A stretch of DNA of 64,000 nucleotides from Dromiciops gliroides (taxonomy: Eukaryota > Chordata > Mammalia > Microbiotheria > Microbiotheriidae). The first letter of the stretch is position 1. The number at the start of each line of letters is the position of its first letter. This document shows positions 1-10,330 of the stretch, one piece after another. The DNA lies in contig NC_057864.1 in the NCBI RefSeq assembly GCF_019393635.1, positions 473,738,617 through 473,802,616 on the forward strand, in the 5' to 3' direction. The position numbers and the translations under genes are program-made. The notes under the pieces are model-generated. The model was given only the letters and a program-made list of their open reading frames with translations, was not told the origin of the DNA and made no database searches.

Positions 1-195
1 CCACTTAACCCTGTTTGCCTTAAACATTTGGGGCCATCTCCAGTCATCCTGATAATATATCTTGCCACTGGACCCAGATGGCTCCAGAGGAGAGAGTTAG
101 GCTGGTGACTGCCCTTTCTCACTTAAATCCAATTCATTGCAAGCCATGATGTCTGTCATGGTCCTCTTTGAGAATGAAAGACAAACAACATTATG
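1..195 (+). repeat. 3' part of a marsupial tRNA-derived SINE with a long tail
   Basis: The window opens inside a SINE: 'ccacttaaccctgtttgcctta', then a tail reading 'ggccatctccagtcatcctg...cactggacccagatggctc...gagaatgaaagacaaacaac'. The same head-to-tail join occurs at 33098-33260. The 5' half lies outside the window. Confidence 0.75.
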
Positions 196-870
196 CAAGA
201 CCTGAGAACTCTGTCTCCTTTTTCTCACATGTGTCACTCACTAGTATGACAAGCAGCTTGTGTTGAATGGGGCTCTGAAGAATGGTTTGGGTAATTTTTC
301 TCTACTGGGCACAATCCTCAGAGTAAACGAGGACATCATCAAGAGAAACCCTAATCACCTCAGTCCAGCTGGTGAATGATGACTAATTCCAGACTGAGAT
401 GACATTCAGAGCTCCCGAATTGTGGTAGTCATCATTTTTCACTCTTGTTTTTAAGGAAAGTAAAAGTGATGATTAATGGGGGACAGTGGGATGGGAAGAG
501 TTATATGAAACCTGCATTTGATCACTTTTCCAGGAATGTCTATGAGTCTGCCATTTTTCATTCAGGCAATACACAAGTGCTGTTGAGGTTCCTGAAATGA
601 TATTGGTCCCTCAATTATACAGACTCCATGGGGGAAATTTCTCTACCTCAGAGGCATTTGACATATCCACTCTGATTGTCTTGCTGCTGGGCAAGGGGAC
701 TGATGAGGAGCTGTGGCTATATATTTGTCCTAGGCAAAATGTTGGACAGTACTGGGAAATGTAGGCTTTCCTTAGTCCCGTATGATTCATGGCCTGTGAG
801 GAATGAGTCCACCATTCCCTAGAACTCTTGGGATGGCTGTACATATAGACTGAGCTCTTCATAATGTGGA
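196..870. other. no gene or clear repeat
   Basis: Moderately AT-rich DNA. The 110-codon minus-strand frame at 611-943 has no recognisable domain and overlaps the old repeat that follows, so I treat it as chance. Confidence 0.5.
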
Positions 871-1035
871 ATAGTTGACCAATTAAGCACCTACTATGTG
901 CCAGGTGCTGGGCTTCCCACCATGCTGGATGCTGGGGATACAAAGAAAAAGAAAAACCAAATCAATTCCTATTTTCAGTCGGCTTCTTTTCAAATGATGG
1001 TGACAAATACATATAAAATATATCCAACAAAAATG
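870..1035 (+). repeat. old mammalian repeat of the 'gtgccaggcactgtgctaag' type
   Basis: 'ttaagcacctactatgtgccaggtgctgggc...gctggggatacaaagaaaaag' matches a motif seen about twelve more times here (2290, 5715, 6560, 8545, 10425, 12175, 30560, 41956, 45822, 46490, 50330, 60880). I recognise it as an old dispersed mammalian repeat but cannot assign the family. Confidence 0.6.
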
Positions 1036-1081
1036 TAAAGTTAATAAGTACAAATATACACAGTATTGTTACAATAGAAGA

Positions 1082-1440
1082 TTTTGTTGATTCTTCATTT
1101 TCAAAGAGGACAAATGACATCATGGGGTGGTATCTTGACTTGTGGATGAGTTGGATTTAAGTGAGGCAGAAGTGCACAAAGTTGTGAGCCTCGCTCTCTC
1201 TTGCAGACTTATTGAAGTCCAGTGGGAGGACAAAAGTCAAGACAACTGGTAATGGCCCAGGATGCAGTGGATGACCTTGGTGTCTCTGATGTCTGACAAA
1301 GCTCTAAGTGCTCCATAGTTTCTGCTTCGGCTGATTTCAAGGTTGTTGGAATAAATTATTTTCACCCACCCATTCTACTAAGATATGTCTTCACATTCTT
1401 GGGATAGACATCTCCCTGACTCACTGGCATCCAAGGTAAT
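1082..1440 (-). repeat. long marsupial interspersed repeat, copy 1
   Basis: It begins like the reversed tail of the SINE at 1-195 ('ttcattttcaaagaggacaaatgac') and runs on through 'gtgagcctcgctctctcttgcag', 'ccaggatgcagtggatgacctt' and 'ctctaagtgctccata'. The copy at 7120-7700 shows the same order of blocks. Confidence 0.7.
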
Positions 1441-1454
1441 TTGGAAAGGAAGGC

Positions 1455-1665
1455 ACTAGTGGTTGGAGGAAAGAATTGCACTAGGAGTCAAGGAAACTCA
1501 GGTTCTTCCTCTGATGTTTCATAGCTGTCCTATGTTTCCTTGAGCCTTAGTTTCCTTCTGTATAAAAATAAGGAGACTAATACTTACATAATAATGTCAC
1601 ACAGGGTTATCATTGAGAAAGTTTGCAATAAACTTTTAAGTGTGATAAAAATAGTAGATTTAATG
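1455..1665 (+). repeat. MIR/CORE-SINE remnant
   Basis: Degraded tRNA-like head ('ctaggagtcaaggaaactcaggttc') followed by 'ccttagtttccttctgtataaaaataaggag' and an L2-like tail with 'acacagggttatcattgag'. Confidence 0.65.
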
Positions 1666-1764
1666 TTATCATCAGTGATGCTTTTATGATTTCTCCCTTC
1701 TGATCCATAGTGTTTTAGTTTTTGAGTTCCTGATGTAGACTGAAATGGACAGAATATCATAGAA

Positions 1765-1930
1765 TCATCATTTCAGGAGTTGGAAGAGACGTTCAAGGTT
1801 ATCTGATCCAATCTTCTCATCTTACAGATGAATGAAACTGAGGCACAGAGAATTTAAGCAACTTGCCCCATGACATCTAAATGGAAGAACTGGAATCCAA
1901 ACCTAATGCTTCTGACCATTTTCACCTTAT
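1765..1930 (-). repeat. MIR-type SINE remnant
   Basis: 'atctgatccaatcttctcatcttacagatgaatgaaactgaggcacagag' and then 'aacttgcccc' is the reversed MIR core found in mammals. Confidence 0.65.
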
Positions 1931-1944
1931 TATGAGGATAGGGA

Positions 1945-2130
1945 CTGGACCAGTGATTTCACTGGTTTAGGGAGCAGCCAAATGAGGGCATTCCCTCTAC
2001 CAAATGCAGATGGATACCTGCTTCTCAATTTACAGTCTGGGGAACTGAGAGTTTAAGTGGCTTGCCTAGCACCATATAGCCAATATTGCCAGAGGGAGAA
2101 CTTGAACCTGTTATACTATTCACAATAACC
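1945..2130 (-). repeat. SINE with the 'gacctgcattggtagaggg' tail, reversed
   Basis: 'gtgatttcactggtttagggagc...ttccctctaccaaatgcag...ctggggaactgagagtttaagtggcttgcc' matches 10085-10330. It is the reverse of the tail seen at 6940-7060, 13280-13395, 47250-47360 and 59350-59435. Confidence 0.55.
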
Positions 2131-2289
2131 AATTGCACTGAGTGCTCTCAGGGTGGTGTGATTGGCCAGTGCTCCCTGCCTGCTTGATTTTGGCAAGCCC
2201 TGATTGATTCAGTAAAATAGATGGTTTCCACTTAATCCTTCACAGATGGGTCCTCCAAATCCCAAGACTTTCCTTCCTTCATTCTTATA

Positions 2290-2470
2290 TTCTTTCAATA
2301 AACATTTATTAAGTGATGTGCAAGGTCCTGTCCTAAGAACACATGTGAAAAACACTACCTTCTCTCAAAAAATTTCCATTCTTCTGGGAGTTACAGTTTA
2401 CAAGGAAATACATGAAAACTTGATGAAGAAGAAAGCACTAACCATTAGGAATAAAAAGAAAAATAGAATC
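2290..2470 (+). repeat. old 'aataaacatttattaag' dispersed repeat
   Basis: 'caataaacatttattaagtgatgtgcaaggtcctgtcc', then 'ccattcttctgggagttacag'. The 75-codon frame at 2246-2473 lies in it and is not a gene. Confidence 0.55.
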
Positions 2471-2479
2471 TGAGTTGAG

Positions 2480-3050
2480 CCAAGAAAGAAGCCAAGAGCT
2501 AGAGATGAGGAGGAAAGGCGTTCCAGGCATAGGGGACACAGAATGGAAAGGAATCCATTTTGATTGGGTTATAGACTTGTCTTGGTGGCTTAATCTCCCA
2601 GGTTAGAAGTGGGTGAAACATGAGAAAAAGATATAAGAAATAGGTCAGGGATGGGGTTAAGGATAGTATTATTGTCCCCCTTTCCCATCATGTTTGGATA
2701 AATCTCTGACTGACTGGGAAAGTGCCCAAAGTCCTATCATCATAGTTTCACTGAAAGGCACAACTTAATGTGCATGTATTGGTGGGTGATTCTGCCTAGA
2801 TGAGCAGCCCTGTTTCCCAGAACAAATACATCACAAATGGTCACAGTCAAAGTTTCCAAAAGTCAGTGCATCAAGAAATTCTATGATGAGTTTTGACTTG
2901 GATCCTAAAAGGAGTTGACATTCTCCCAAATCCCTTTGTCCCTTCTGGAGTTGGTATATTAGCTACTCAACCTTCTAGGTTCTAAGTTAGGGGAGGTAGG
3001 GAGAAAGGCAATATGTATCACAAAGCTCGTTGAGTTCCAGAAGGAACTCA
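2480..3050. other. no gene or clear repeat
   Basis: Unremarkable sequence; no open frame of note and no recognisable repeat. Confidence 0.5.
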
Positions 3051-3054
3051 TGGG

Positions 3055-3240
3055 CCCATAGTTATAGATCTGGAAGAGATCTCAGAGACAATGTAGTCCA
3101 ATCTCTTCTTCCCCTTCCTCATTTTTAAGCGAATTGCCCAGATCATATAGGTAGTATCAGAGGCAGTAGTTGACCTTATGACCTCCAACTGCGAGGTCAG
3201 TGTTCTTTCCTCTGTATAACACTTTGTCCAAACCCTATAC
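3055..3240 (-). repeat. MIR-type SINE remnant
   Basis: 'atagatctggaagagatctcagagacaatgtagtccaatctc', followed by 'cagatcatataggtagtatcagaggcag'. The 91-codon minus frame at 3048-3323 is a by-product. Confidence 0.6.
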
Positions 3241-3564
3241 TGTACATTGTCTAATATAAGGGACAATTTTCCTTTAGATAATCTTTCAGAGAGCCTTAGG
3301 AAGTAAGGTCCCATCAAATCCATACAACATCAATACCTGGGGTTGTGAACATTGTTGACTGGACCAGGAAATCTGAGAGGTCTTCTTTCCTGAGAGAGTA
3401 TCTGTGTTGTCAGGGGCTAGGAGGCTCACTCCCCGCATTGACTGAGCCATGAGAATGTTTCTCATAATGGGCCAGTGCCTTGGATTTTCAAAATTTTCCT
3501 TAGAAATTTATAGCATGTCAAACGTTTGTGCCTCTGTCAAGTGAGAGTGAGAGGTAGGGCACTT

Positions 3565-3940
3565 TAAGCCATGCCGTCATTATCTGTTTCTCTGACAATA
3601 TCACTCCTCTGCTCAAAAAGCTTCTCTGGCTGGCTCTGACTCTGAGATAGATAAAACACAAAGTTTGGTATTTAAAGTCTTTCACACTTGGCTCCAGCCT
3701 ATCCTTCCAGTTTTATTATATATGGCTCCCTTTCATGCAATCTCCATCCTAGCCAAATTGGCCCACTTGCTGAATCTTGTACACAAAATTTCACCTCCTG
3801 CCTCTGTCCCCCCTACTTGGCGTGTACTCCTTGCTCACCTCCACATTCAAGGTTCAGTTTGTGGACCACTCCCTAATTAAACCCTTTCTGATTCCCCCAG
3901 CTACTTCCTCCAGCCCCAATTATTTTGTATTTATCATATA
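3565..3940 (+). repeat. L2 LINE 3' region
   Basis: Typical L2 3' sequence: 'tctgctcaaaaagcttctctggctgg', 'taaagtctttcacacttggctccagcc', 'ccctttctgattcccccagc'. Short plus-strand frames at 3665-3989 fall in it. The L2 end probably resumes at 4440-4575, after the hexanucleotide repeat and a MIR insertion. Confidence 0.75.
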
Positions 3941-3949
3941 TAATATATG

Positions 3950-4250
3950 TATATACATATGCATACATACATACAGATACAGATACTGATACTGATATGG
4001 ATACGCATACAGAGATAGAGATAGAGATAGAGGTAGAGATAGAGATAGAGATAGAGATAGAGATAGAGATAGAGATAGAGATAGAGATAGAGATAGAGAT
4101 AGAGATAGAGATAGAGATAGAGATAGAGGTAGAGGTAGAGGTAGAGGTAGAGATAGAGATAGAGATAGAGATAGAGATAGAGATAGAGATAGAGATAGAG
4201 ATAGAGATAGAGATAGAGATAGAGATAGAGATAGAGATAGAGATAGAGAT
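3950..4250. repeat. hexanucleotide satellite (AGAGAT)n
   Basis: After a short (ATAC)/(GATACT) lead-in, about forty GATAGA units run from near 4009 to 4250. Variant GGTAGA units occur once near 4032 and then four in a row near 4128-4152. Long 'IEIEIE' and 'SISISI/SLSLSL' frames in both strands are translations of the repeat, not proteins. Confidence 0.97.
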
Positions 4251-4289
4251 ATATGTTGTGTTCCCCACAAGAAAATATTCTGGTCCAGT

Positions 4290-4440
4290 GCTTTAATGTC
4301 TATTGCCTCAGTTTCTTCAACTGTAAACTAGGCATAATTTAAGTGCCTACCTCCCAGGTTTCTTGTGAAGATTAAACAAGAAAACATTTGTAAAGTGTTT
4401 TGTAAACCTAAAAGCACTTTATGGATGTTAGCTATTGTTC
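4290..4440 (+). repeat. MIR/CORE-SINE tail
   Basis: 'cctcagtttcttcaactgtaaactagg', 'cctacctcccaggtttcttgtgaag', 'tttgtaaagtgttttgtaaacc' is a SINE core plus tail. It sits inside the L2 of 3565-4575. Confidence 0.7.
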
Positions 4441-4575
4441 TTGTTCATTATCATTACAATGTAAGCTCCTTGAAGGCAAGTTCTTTTTATTTTTGTCTTT
4501 GAGTCCCTACCATATTGGATGCCCAGCACAGCAGGTGTGTAGCCACTTAATAAATATTTGCTGGTTAATAAATTG
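4440..4575 (+). repeat. L2 3' terminus
   Basis: 'caatgtaagctccttgaaggcaag...ttaataaatatttgctgg' is the standard L2 terminal motif. Confidence 0.75.
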
Positions 4576-4599
4576 ATCGAGTCCACCACCCTCATTTTG

Positions 4600-4700
4600 T
4601 TTTTAATAGATGAGAAAACTGAGGACCAGGAAAGTGTTAAGGCCAGGATCACACAGCTAGTAAGTGGCAGAGTTAGATTTAACCAGATCATCTAACTTGG
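4600..4700 (-). repeat. MIR fragment
   Basis: 'agatgagaaaactgaggaccagg' followed by 'gatcacacagctagtaagtggcag'. Confidence 0.6.
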
Positions 4701-4774
4701 TAGCCATAGCTTTATCCAATTTGGTGCCCCCACAAGATTATTTGGTGTAATCCCTTTACATTTGGCTATACAAA

Positions 4775-4970
4775 ATCACGGACAAAGAGCTGGAAGGAGC
4801 TTCATAAGCCATCTATTCAAAGCATCTCATTTTGTAAAGGAGGAAACTGAGGCACAGGGAAGTCAAATGCTTGCCTAAGGTCACCTAAGTAGTAAGAAGC
4901 CAATGCAGGATTTGAACACAGGTCCTCTAATTCCTGATCTTTCCACATTGTCATGCAGCCTCATTTATAG
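4775..4970 (-). repeat. MIR-type SINE
   Basis: 'agctggaaggagcttcataagcc...gaggaaactgaggcacaggg...aaggtcacc...ggatttgaacacaggtcctct'. Confidence 0.7.
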
Positions 4971-5600
4971 CTCTGCTCCCCTCCATTTACTCTAATGATC
5001 AATATTTGCCTGTCTTTCAGAGGTGAAGTCTAAATAACACAGCATTGAACAGCACTGAGTTAGGAAGGTGCAGAGATCATTGGAAAACATGACAGTATTA
5101 AGGCATAGATCTTGGTCACGTGCTCCTTGAAAACCAGGACTTTTGCACAGGACTCATCCTCCAACTCTCCCAGCATGGGCAGGTTTTGGGGGTTTGGTTT
5201 CTGGGCTCATTCCTCCCATCCGGAATTGATAGCCCATGATTATGGTCTTCCTGGGACAGTTACATTGAAGCCTACATTTTCCCCAAGTCACAGTTGCTAT
5301 GGAAATAGCTACCACTGAGGAATGGGAGTGGGGAGGGGGACTGCAGGCAGGGCTTTGTCTCTGAAATGCAGCTTCCTCTTTCCATTAGATCTGAGGCTTC
5401 ATCAGTGTGAGTGCTTCCTCTCCCGTATAGATGGCAACCCATCCATGGCTTTTCATGCTGTATGATGCTTGTGAATATCTTTCCATAAATCCTCTCTAAA
5501 GTGCCCACCCTGGATGTTGGAGGTCTTCCTCTTTTCATATTTCCTGGATACTGGTGTATCATGAGGATTCTCTATGAGCCTTCCTTTGATCCCAATGAAT
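4970..5600. other. low-repeat stretch
   Basis: No clear gene. The minus-strand 96- and 90-codon frames (5272-5725) share no recognisable domain. Near 5400-5480 a block ('cttcctctcccgtatagatggc') may be a degraded repeat. Confidence 0.4.
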
Positions 5601-5604
5601 AAAA

Positions 5605-5710
5605 TGCAATATACTACAGCATCACACCACACGGCACAGTATAACCCGACACAATATTGTAGGATTACAGTAAGATACTGCACATGGTGCAGTACAGCAT
5701 GGTGCAACCC
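5605..5710. repeat. degenerate CA-rich short tandem array
   Basis: Diverged units such as 'cacggcacagtata', 'cgacacaatattgta', 'ctgcacatggtgcagtacag' and 'catggtgcaacccagcac' repeat about every 10-15 bases. Confidence 0.5.
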
Positions 5711-5714
5711 AGCA

Positions 5715-5805
5715 CAACTTAACAAGCATTTATTAAGTGCCTGTTATGTGTAGAACACTGTGTCAAGCATTTGCGAGGAGAGGAAGCCTCGGCAAGACAC
5801 CAGCA
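5715..5805 (+). repeat. old 'aagcatttattaagtgcc' dispersed repeat
   Basis: 'aacaagcatttattaagtgcctgttatgtg' matches the family described at 870. Confidence 0.5.
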
Positions 5806-5834
5806 TCTTCCCTCAGTGAACTAGATAGCACATT

Positions 5835-6085
5835 GGAGAAAACACTAGGCTTGGAGTCAGGCAGACCTGAGTTCAAATTCAGCCTCAGACACTTACTAGC
5901 TGTGTGACTTTGGGTAAGTCATTTAACCTCTGTTTGCCTCAGTTTTCTCAACTATAAAACTATAAAATATGATAACAACTACCTTCCAGGACTGCTACAA
6001 AACAAAAATGAGATCATATTTGTAAAGCACCTAGCACAGAGTCTGGCATACGGTAGGATCTTTGTGAATACTAGCTATTTTAATA
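5835..6085 (+). repeat. CORE-SINE with L2-like tail
   Basis: tRNA-like head 'ttggagtcaggcagacctgag', core 'cttactagctgtgtgactttggg', then 'gatcatatttgtaaagcacctagcacag' and 'gtaggatctttgtgaatac'. Confidence 0.8.
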
Positions 6086-6086
6086 A

Positions 6087-6338
6087 GCAGGGTATCTAGG
6101 TGACACCATAGTGCACAGAGTATTGGACCTGGAGTCAACAAGACTCATCTTCCTGAGTTCAAATCTGACCTCAGACACTTATTAGCTGTGTGACCCTACA
6201 CAAGTCACTTAACTCTGCCTTATTTTCCTCATCTGTCAAATGAGCTGGAGAAGGAAATGGCATAACCATTTCAGTACCTTTGCCAAGAAAACTCCAAATG
6301 GGGTCATGGACAGTCAGATGGGGATGAACAACAACAAA
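6087..6338 (+). repeat. MAR1-like tRNA-derived SINE
   Basis: A complete copy of the ~250-bp type: 'atctaggtgacaccatagtgcacag' head, 'gagctggagaaggaaatggc', 'ctttgccaagaaaactccaaatgg', ending in 'gatgaacaacaacaaa'. Imperfect flanking repeats 'ttaataagca' and 'tgaataagca' look like a TSD. Confidence 0.8.
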
Positions 6339-6559
6339 TTTGAATAAGCATCATCATGTGCCAATTAAAATCTGGAGTTGGAAAACATCTCATATTCATC
6401 TTTTTTAATGGAATATAGATAGAAAGAGGTCTAGTTATCACTGCTATCACATTTTTAAGTTCAGATAGAAATTATTAAGTCATCATCCTATTGTTCTTTG
6501 GGTTTTCAGTGTCTTGTGGATCAATGTACAGGTGGATAAAAGTCTTCTGTAATCAATGA

Positions 6560-6800
6560 ATCAATAAGAATTAATGAGGTACTACCTTTGTGTCAGGCAC
6601 ACTGTTAAACTCTGGGAATACAAATACCAAGGCAAAACACTCCCTGTCCTCAAGAAGCTTACTGCTCTTAAGGGTAAAGGGCAGGGCAATAACATGTACA
6701 TACATAATCATATGTGACATATACAAATAAAAAACATGGAAATATTTTGGGGAAAGAAGCACTAGTAGCTGGATGGGATAGGATGTTGTTAGGAAATTGA
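6560..6800 (+). repeat. old dispersed repeat
   Basis: 'aatgaggtactacctttgtgtcaggc...ctgtcctcaagaagcttactgctc' is the same family as 870. Confidence 0.55.
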
Positions 6801-6814
6801 ATGGAAAGTATTGG

Positions 6815-7065
6815 GATATGGCATCATGTAGGGGATAGAGCAATAGCTTTGGAATTAATTAGACCTGGGTTCCAGTCCCATTTTTGACACATGGTGTAAT
6901 CCTGGACAAATCACTTAACTTCTCAAATGCTTCATGTAGCTCTCTATGACTGTAAGTAGTAAAGTGGGTTCTGACCTGCATTGGTAGAGGGAGTCTCATC
7001 CCTCATCTGGGAATTCCTGTAACAACTGAATCACAGGTCCAGTGCCTAGCTTTACTGGGATGCAA
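6815..7065 (+). repeat. SINE with 'gacctgcattggtagaggg' tail
   Basis: Head 'gggatagagcaatagctttgg', core 'aatcctggacaaatcacttaac', then the tail 'ctgacctgcattggtagaggg' and 'ctgggaattcctgtaac'. Related tails lie at 13280, 47250 and 59350. Confidence 0.65.
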
Positions 7066-7119
7066 GTTCATCTTCTGTAGGCTTCCTGAAAGCATCTCCT
7101 GGACAGCTCTGGTGGCAGG

Positions 7120-7700
7120 TTGTTGTTGTTATTTGTCCTTCATTATCCAAAAGGACCAATGACATCTTGGGATGATGTCTTGACTTGTGGGTCAAATGAG
7201 GCAGAGTTGCATAGAGTTGTGAGCCTCACTCTCTCTTCCAGAGTCATTGAAGTCCAGTGGCAAGACAAAAATCATGATGACTCGTGATGTCCCAGAATGC
7301 AGTGGATGACCTTAGCATATTAGATGTCTGACCAAGTTCTAAGTGCTCCACAGAGCTTGCTTTAGCTGCCTTCATGACCAATGAAACAAAGTGTTCTCAT
7401 CTGCCTATTCCACCAAAGTAAATCTTCACGTGCCTGTGGTAGACATGCCACTAACTCATTGATGGATTTGAGACCCATTAAGGTTATCCCTCAATCTGAT
7501 TTAGCCCATCTGCCAAGATCGTTTTACTGGAGTGTGGCTGTTATACCTACTACACCTTGTAGCCATAAGTGAGAGTTGGGTAACAGGTAGACACCAAAGG
7601 TGGATGAACAGCCCTGAAAAGGGCTCATCAAGCCCCCCCCCCCCACCAGAGGTGCTGGTCCTCCCTGAATACCCTATAGACCCCAAGCACTTACTGGACA
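7120..7700 (-). repeat. long marsupial interspersed repeat, copy 2
   Basis: Same block order as 1082-1440 ('cttcattatccaaaaggacc', 'gtgagcctcactctctcttcc', 'agaatgcagtggatgacctt', 'ttctaagtgctccacag') and longer. It holds a 12-base C run near 7630. Short frames at 7381-7717 are not genes. Confidence 0.7.
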
Positions 7701-7789
7701 GCTCTGGGAGCAGATAGGATGATGGGAATGATATGTTACCTTATCTCATCCCCATGTGGTTTTCATTTCTTCTCCTATTCCACTTCTTC

Positions 7790-7940
7790 ATCTTTCCACT
7801 CTCTTCTCTTTACTCCTTTCTTCATTTCCTCCATTCCCTTCTCCCTTGCCCCTCTCTCCTTTTCCCTCTCTTCCTCCTCCTCCTTTTCCTCCCCCATTTC
7901 CTTCTCTCTATTCTTCTCCTCTTCCTCCTCTTCTTTCATG
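7790..7940. repeat. pyrimidine-rich low-complexity tract
   Basis: Nearly pure C/T ('cctcttcctcctcctcc' and similar). Three overlapping plus-strand Ser/Phe/Leu/Pro frames come only from this composition. Confidence 0.9.
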
Positions 7941-7994
7941 ATTGATATTTATATGGTTCTTTGAGCTTTTCAAAGCATTTTTATCTAGATTATC

Positions 7995-8160
7995 ACAGCC
8001 CTGTGAGGTTAGATATTACAAGTATTATGAGTCTCATTTTACAGATGAGGAAAGCTGAGAGATATGAAGTGACTTATGACTCAGCCAGGGTTCCCCAGCT
8101 AGTAAGCATCTGAAATAGGATTCAAGTCCAGGTCTTCCAGACTCCAAGTCCATTAGAGAA
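7995..8160 (-). repeat. MIR-type SINE remnant
   Basis: 'tcattttacagatgaggaaagctgag...cagccagggttccccagctagtaagc...caggtcttccag'. Confidence 0.6.
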
Positions 8161-8302
8161 CAAAGCAAAGTGTTGTGAGAGAAGAAGGTTTCTATTGATC
8201 TGGCTGTAATAGTACTATATCCTTTTAGGGTCTTACAAGTCCAAATTCTTTCATACTCTTTTAAAAATTAAGTCAGTGTTAGAAATATACTTAAACCTAT
8301 CG

Positions 8303-8355
8303 TGTTTGTGTGTGTGTATATATATGTATGTATGTATTTGCATATACACACATAT
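8303..8355. repeat. (GT)n/(TATG)n
   Basis: 'gtttgtgtgtgtgtata', then 'tatgtatgtatg'. Confidence 0.85.
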
Positions 8356-8544
8356 CTTATAAAATGTAATTCCTTTTCACAGAATTTAGTGGCTATATAT
8401 TCAACAGATTGAAATATGGAAAAATATGCATATCGTTTTGTCTAGACAATTGATGTCCCTCTAAAAATAGTTTGATTTTTTTTAAGGTAAATTGGCCAGG
8501 TGTTTTGTTATTGTGTAGGCATGGCTCTAGATAGTTTCATTCAA

Positions 8545-8615
8545 ATCAATTCAATGAATGTTAATTAAGGACCTACTATGTTGAAGGCACTGGGGATGCA
8601 ACACAAGAATGAATC
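8545..8615 (+). repeat. old dispersed repeat fragment
   Basis: 'gaatgttaattaaggacctactatgttg...cactggggatgcaacac'. Confidence 0.5.
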
Positions 8616-8694
8616 ACTCTTAAGGCATCATAAAACCAAAATTCTATATATTTGTTTTGCTGGGAAGGTGGGAGGAGGGAAGAAATACAACACA

Positions 8695-8695
8695 T

Positions 8696-8726
<31 letters not shown>

Positions 8727-8765
8727 CATACATATATGTATATAAATACATACATTTATATTATA
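8695..8765. repeat. (CA)n to (TA)n microsatellite
   Basis: About fourteen CA units near 8700-8728 followed by 'catatatgtatataaatacatac'. Confidence 0.92.
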
Positions 8766-8849
8766 TGATAGATCATGAAAAGTAATTTTGAGTGTAATGC
8801 AACCTGGGAGCATCTAGATAAAATGTATACATGAGGTTACCTTCCATAT

Positions 8850-8995
8850 ACTCTTTTATGTGTTTCTTCATTGGAATGTAAGTTCCTTGAGGACAGATTA
8901 TATTATTTGCCTTTTTTTGGTAGTTCAACCCAGTACTTAGCATAGTGCCCGATACATAGTGAACATTTATTAAATATTTGCTGATGGGATTGATT
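8850..8995 (+). repeat. L2 3' terminus
   Basis: 'ggaatgtaagttccttgaggacag...cagtacttagcatagtgcc...aacatttattaaatatttgctg'. Confidence 0.7.
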
Positions 8996-9059
8996 GAAAT
9001 ATGCTTTAGTGAAAATTAAAGATTATAATAGTGTGGACAAAGGACAGCAAGCAGAAGAG

Positions 9060-9620
9060 GATGCAAATTGAGACTTTATTTTCTCCTAGCTCTAGAAAGA
9101 TGTTGATGTGCTCGGTGTTTGTGGTATGAATGGGCTACATGGTTGTTGTTCTTCATCTCCTCAAAATGTGTGCTGATAGGGATAACTGCCAACTTGTAAT
9201 TAATTGTCAACCATTTTAATATTCGGAGGCATGGAGGACAAGACCATAATTTAATGTATCCAAAGTTAAGAAAATGTGGGCAAAGTAATCTGCCCATTAA
9301 ATCTACCCCAAGAGAAATTTAAAATCTTGCTTCTGCAGAGTAGAGAAACACTCAGTAGCCCAACCATACTCGAGCAACACCTCCCTTTCAATCTGGTGAT
9401 GACAATCTCCCTGGGAGCTATTGAATCAAACTGAATTTCCCCCAAGTACTTTGGGTCTTTTATGTTTGTTTCGCTAGGCTGGTTCTGGCTCTTTCTTATA
9501 GCAGAGTTGGTAAATGAGAGGCCACCTGAGAAGCAATTAAACCAGACCAGACCATCTTTCCTGTTCATTTCATCCTGCCTTAAATCCTCTATGCCTCCAA
9601 TGAACTGGGAAGAACTCATG
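9060..9620. other. low-repeat block, candidate conserved non-coding element
   Basis: No recognisable repeat over about 560 bp, with homeodomain-like AT cores such as 'cttgtaattaattgtcaacc' near 9196. The 117-codon minus frame (9266-9619) has no recognisable domain. This is a candidate only; conservation was not tested. Confidence 0.35.
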
Positions 9621-9719
9621 GTGCTTTATGTTGATTGCTCCAGTAGGGGTCAGCGCCTAATGAGATGGATACTTACATGTGACCCCCCCCCCCAACAATA
9701 TGACTACAAATGAAGAGAT

Positions 9720-10080
9720 AAGACCTGTGGGGCTTATTTTCAGAACTGCCTGAGGAATCTGAGAGGCTGGAAGGAATGGCATTGGGCTGGTAGAAATGCC
9801 AGCTCTCACAAGCTCAGTGGGACTTCAAGTTATAGGTCATATCCTGTCTGCAACAGCCAGAATGACCAATAGCTGACAAACTGGAAATGAAACAGTGACT
9901 CCCTTCTCTCAAATAACTAGCTCCAAAGGCCAGATCAGTAACCACCACTACATCATAAGCATCTGTGCCAATGTTGATATGCAACATTTATCCAACCCTG
10001 TTGTCCACAATGGACTTCCCACAGGGGCAAAGTGTGCTTTCAAGGACTTTGTGACATCACCATACTTGGTTTAATCAACT
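9720..10080. other. no gene or clear repeat
   Basis: Nothing recognised. A 10-base C run lies just upstream near 9685. Confidence 0.5.
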
Positions 10081-10084
10081 CCTT

Positions 10085-10330
10085 TGTTAATACTATCAGA
10101 GATGAGGTTAGAGACTGGATCTGTGATTTCCTTGGCACAGGGATGAGAAAACTTCCTTTACCAATGCAGGCCAGTACCTTCTCTAAAAGTCATATCTTAC
10201 AGAGTTACCCAGAGTACCAAGGGTTTTGTAATTTACCCAGAGACTCATAGTTAGTATGTGTCAGAGGCAATCCCTGAACCTAAGGTTCTTGGCCTTGAGG
10301 CCAGCTCTCTAATCACTATGCCATCCTATC
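10085..10330 (-). repeat. SINE with 'ctaccaatgcaggtc'-type tail, reversed
   Basis: 'gagactggatctgtgatttcc', 'cctttaccaatgcaggccag' and 'gttaccc...ctcatagttagtatgtgtcagaggc...ctaatcactatgccatcc'. It pairs with 1945-2130. Confidence 0.6.

Noticed and set aside
3873-4296. Frames of 116-131 codons made of Ile/Ser, Leu/Ser or Ile/Glu
   Set aside because: They are six-frame translations of the (AGAGAT)n array, which has no stop in several frames.
9266-9619. 117-codon minus-strand frame
   Set aside because: No recognisable domain, no splice or promoter evidence, and overlapped by a plus-strand frame. Length is plausible by chance in this composition.
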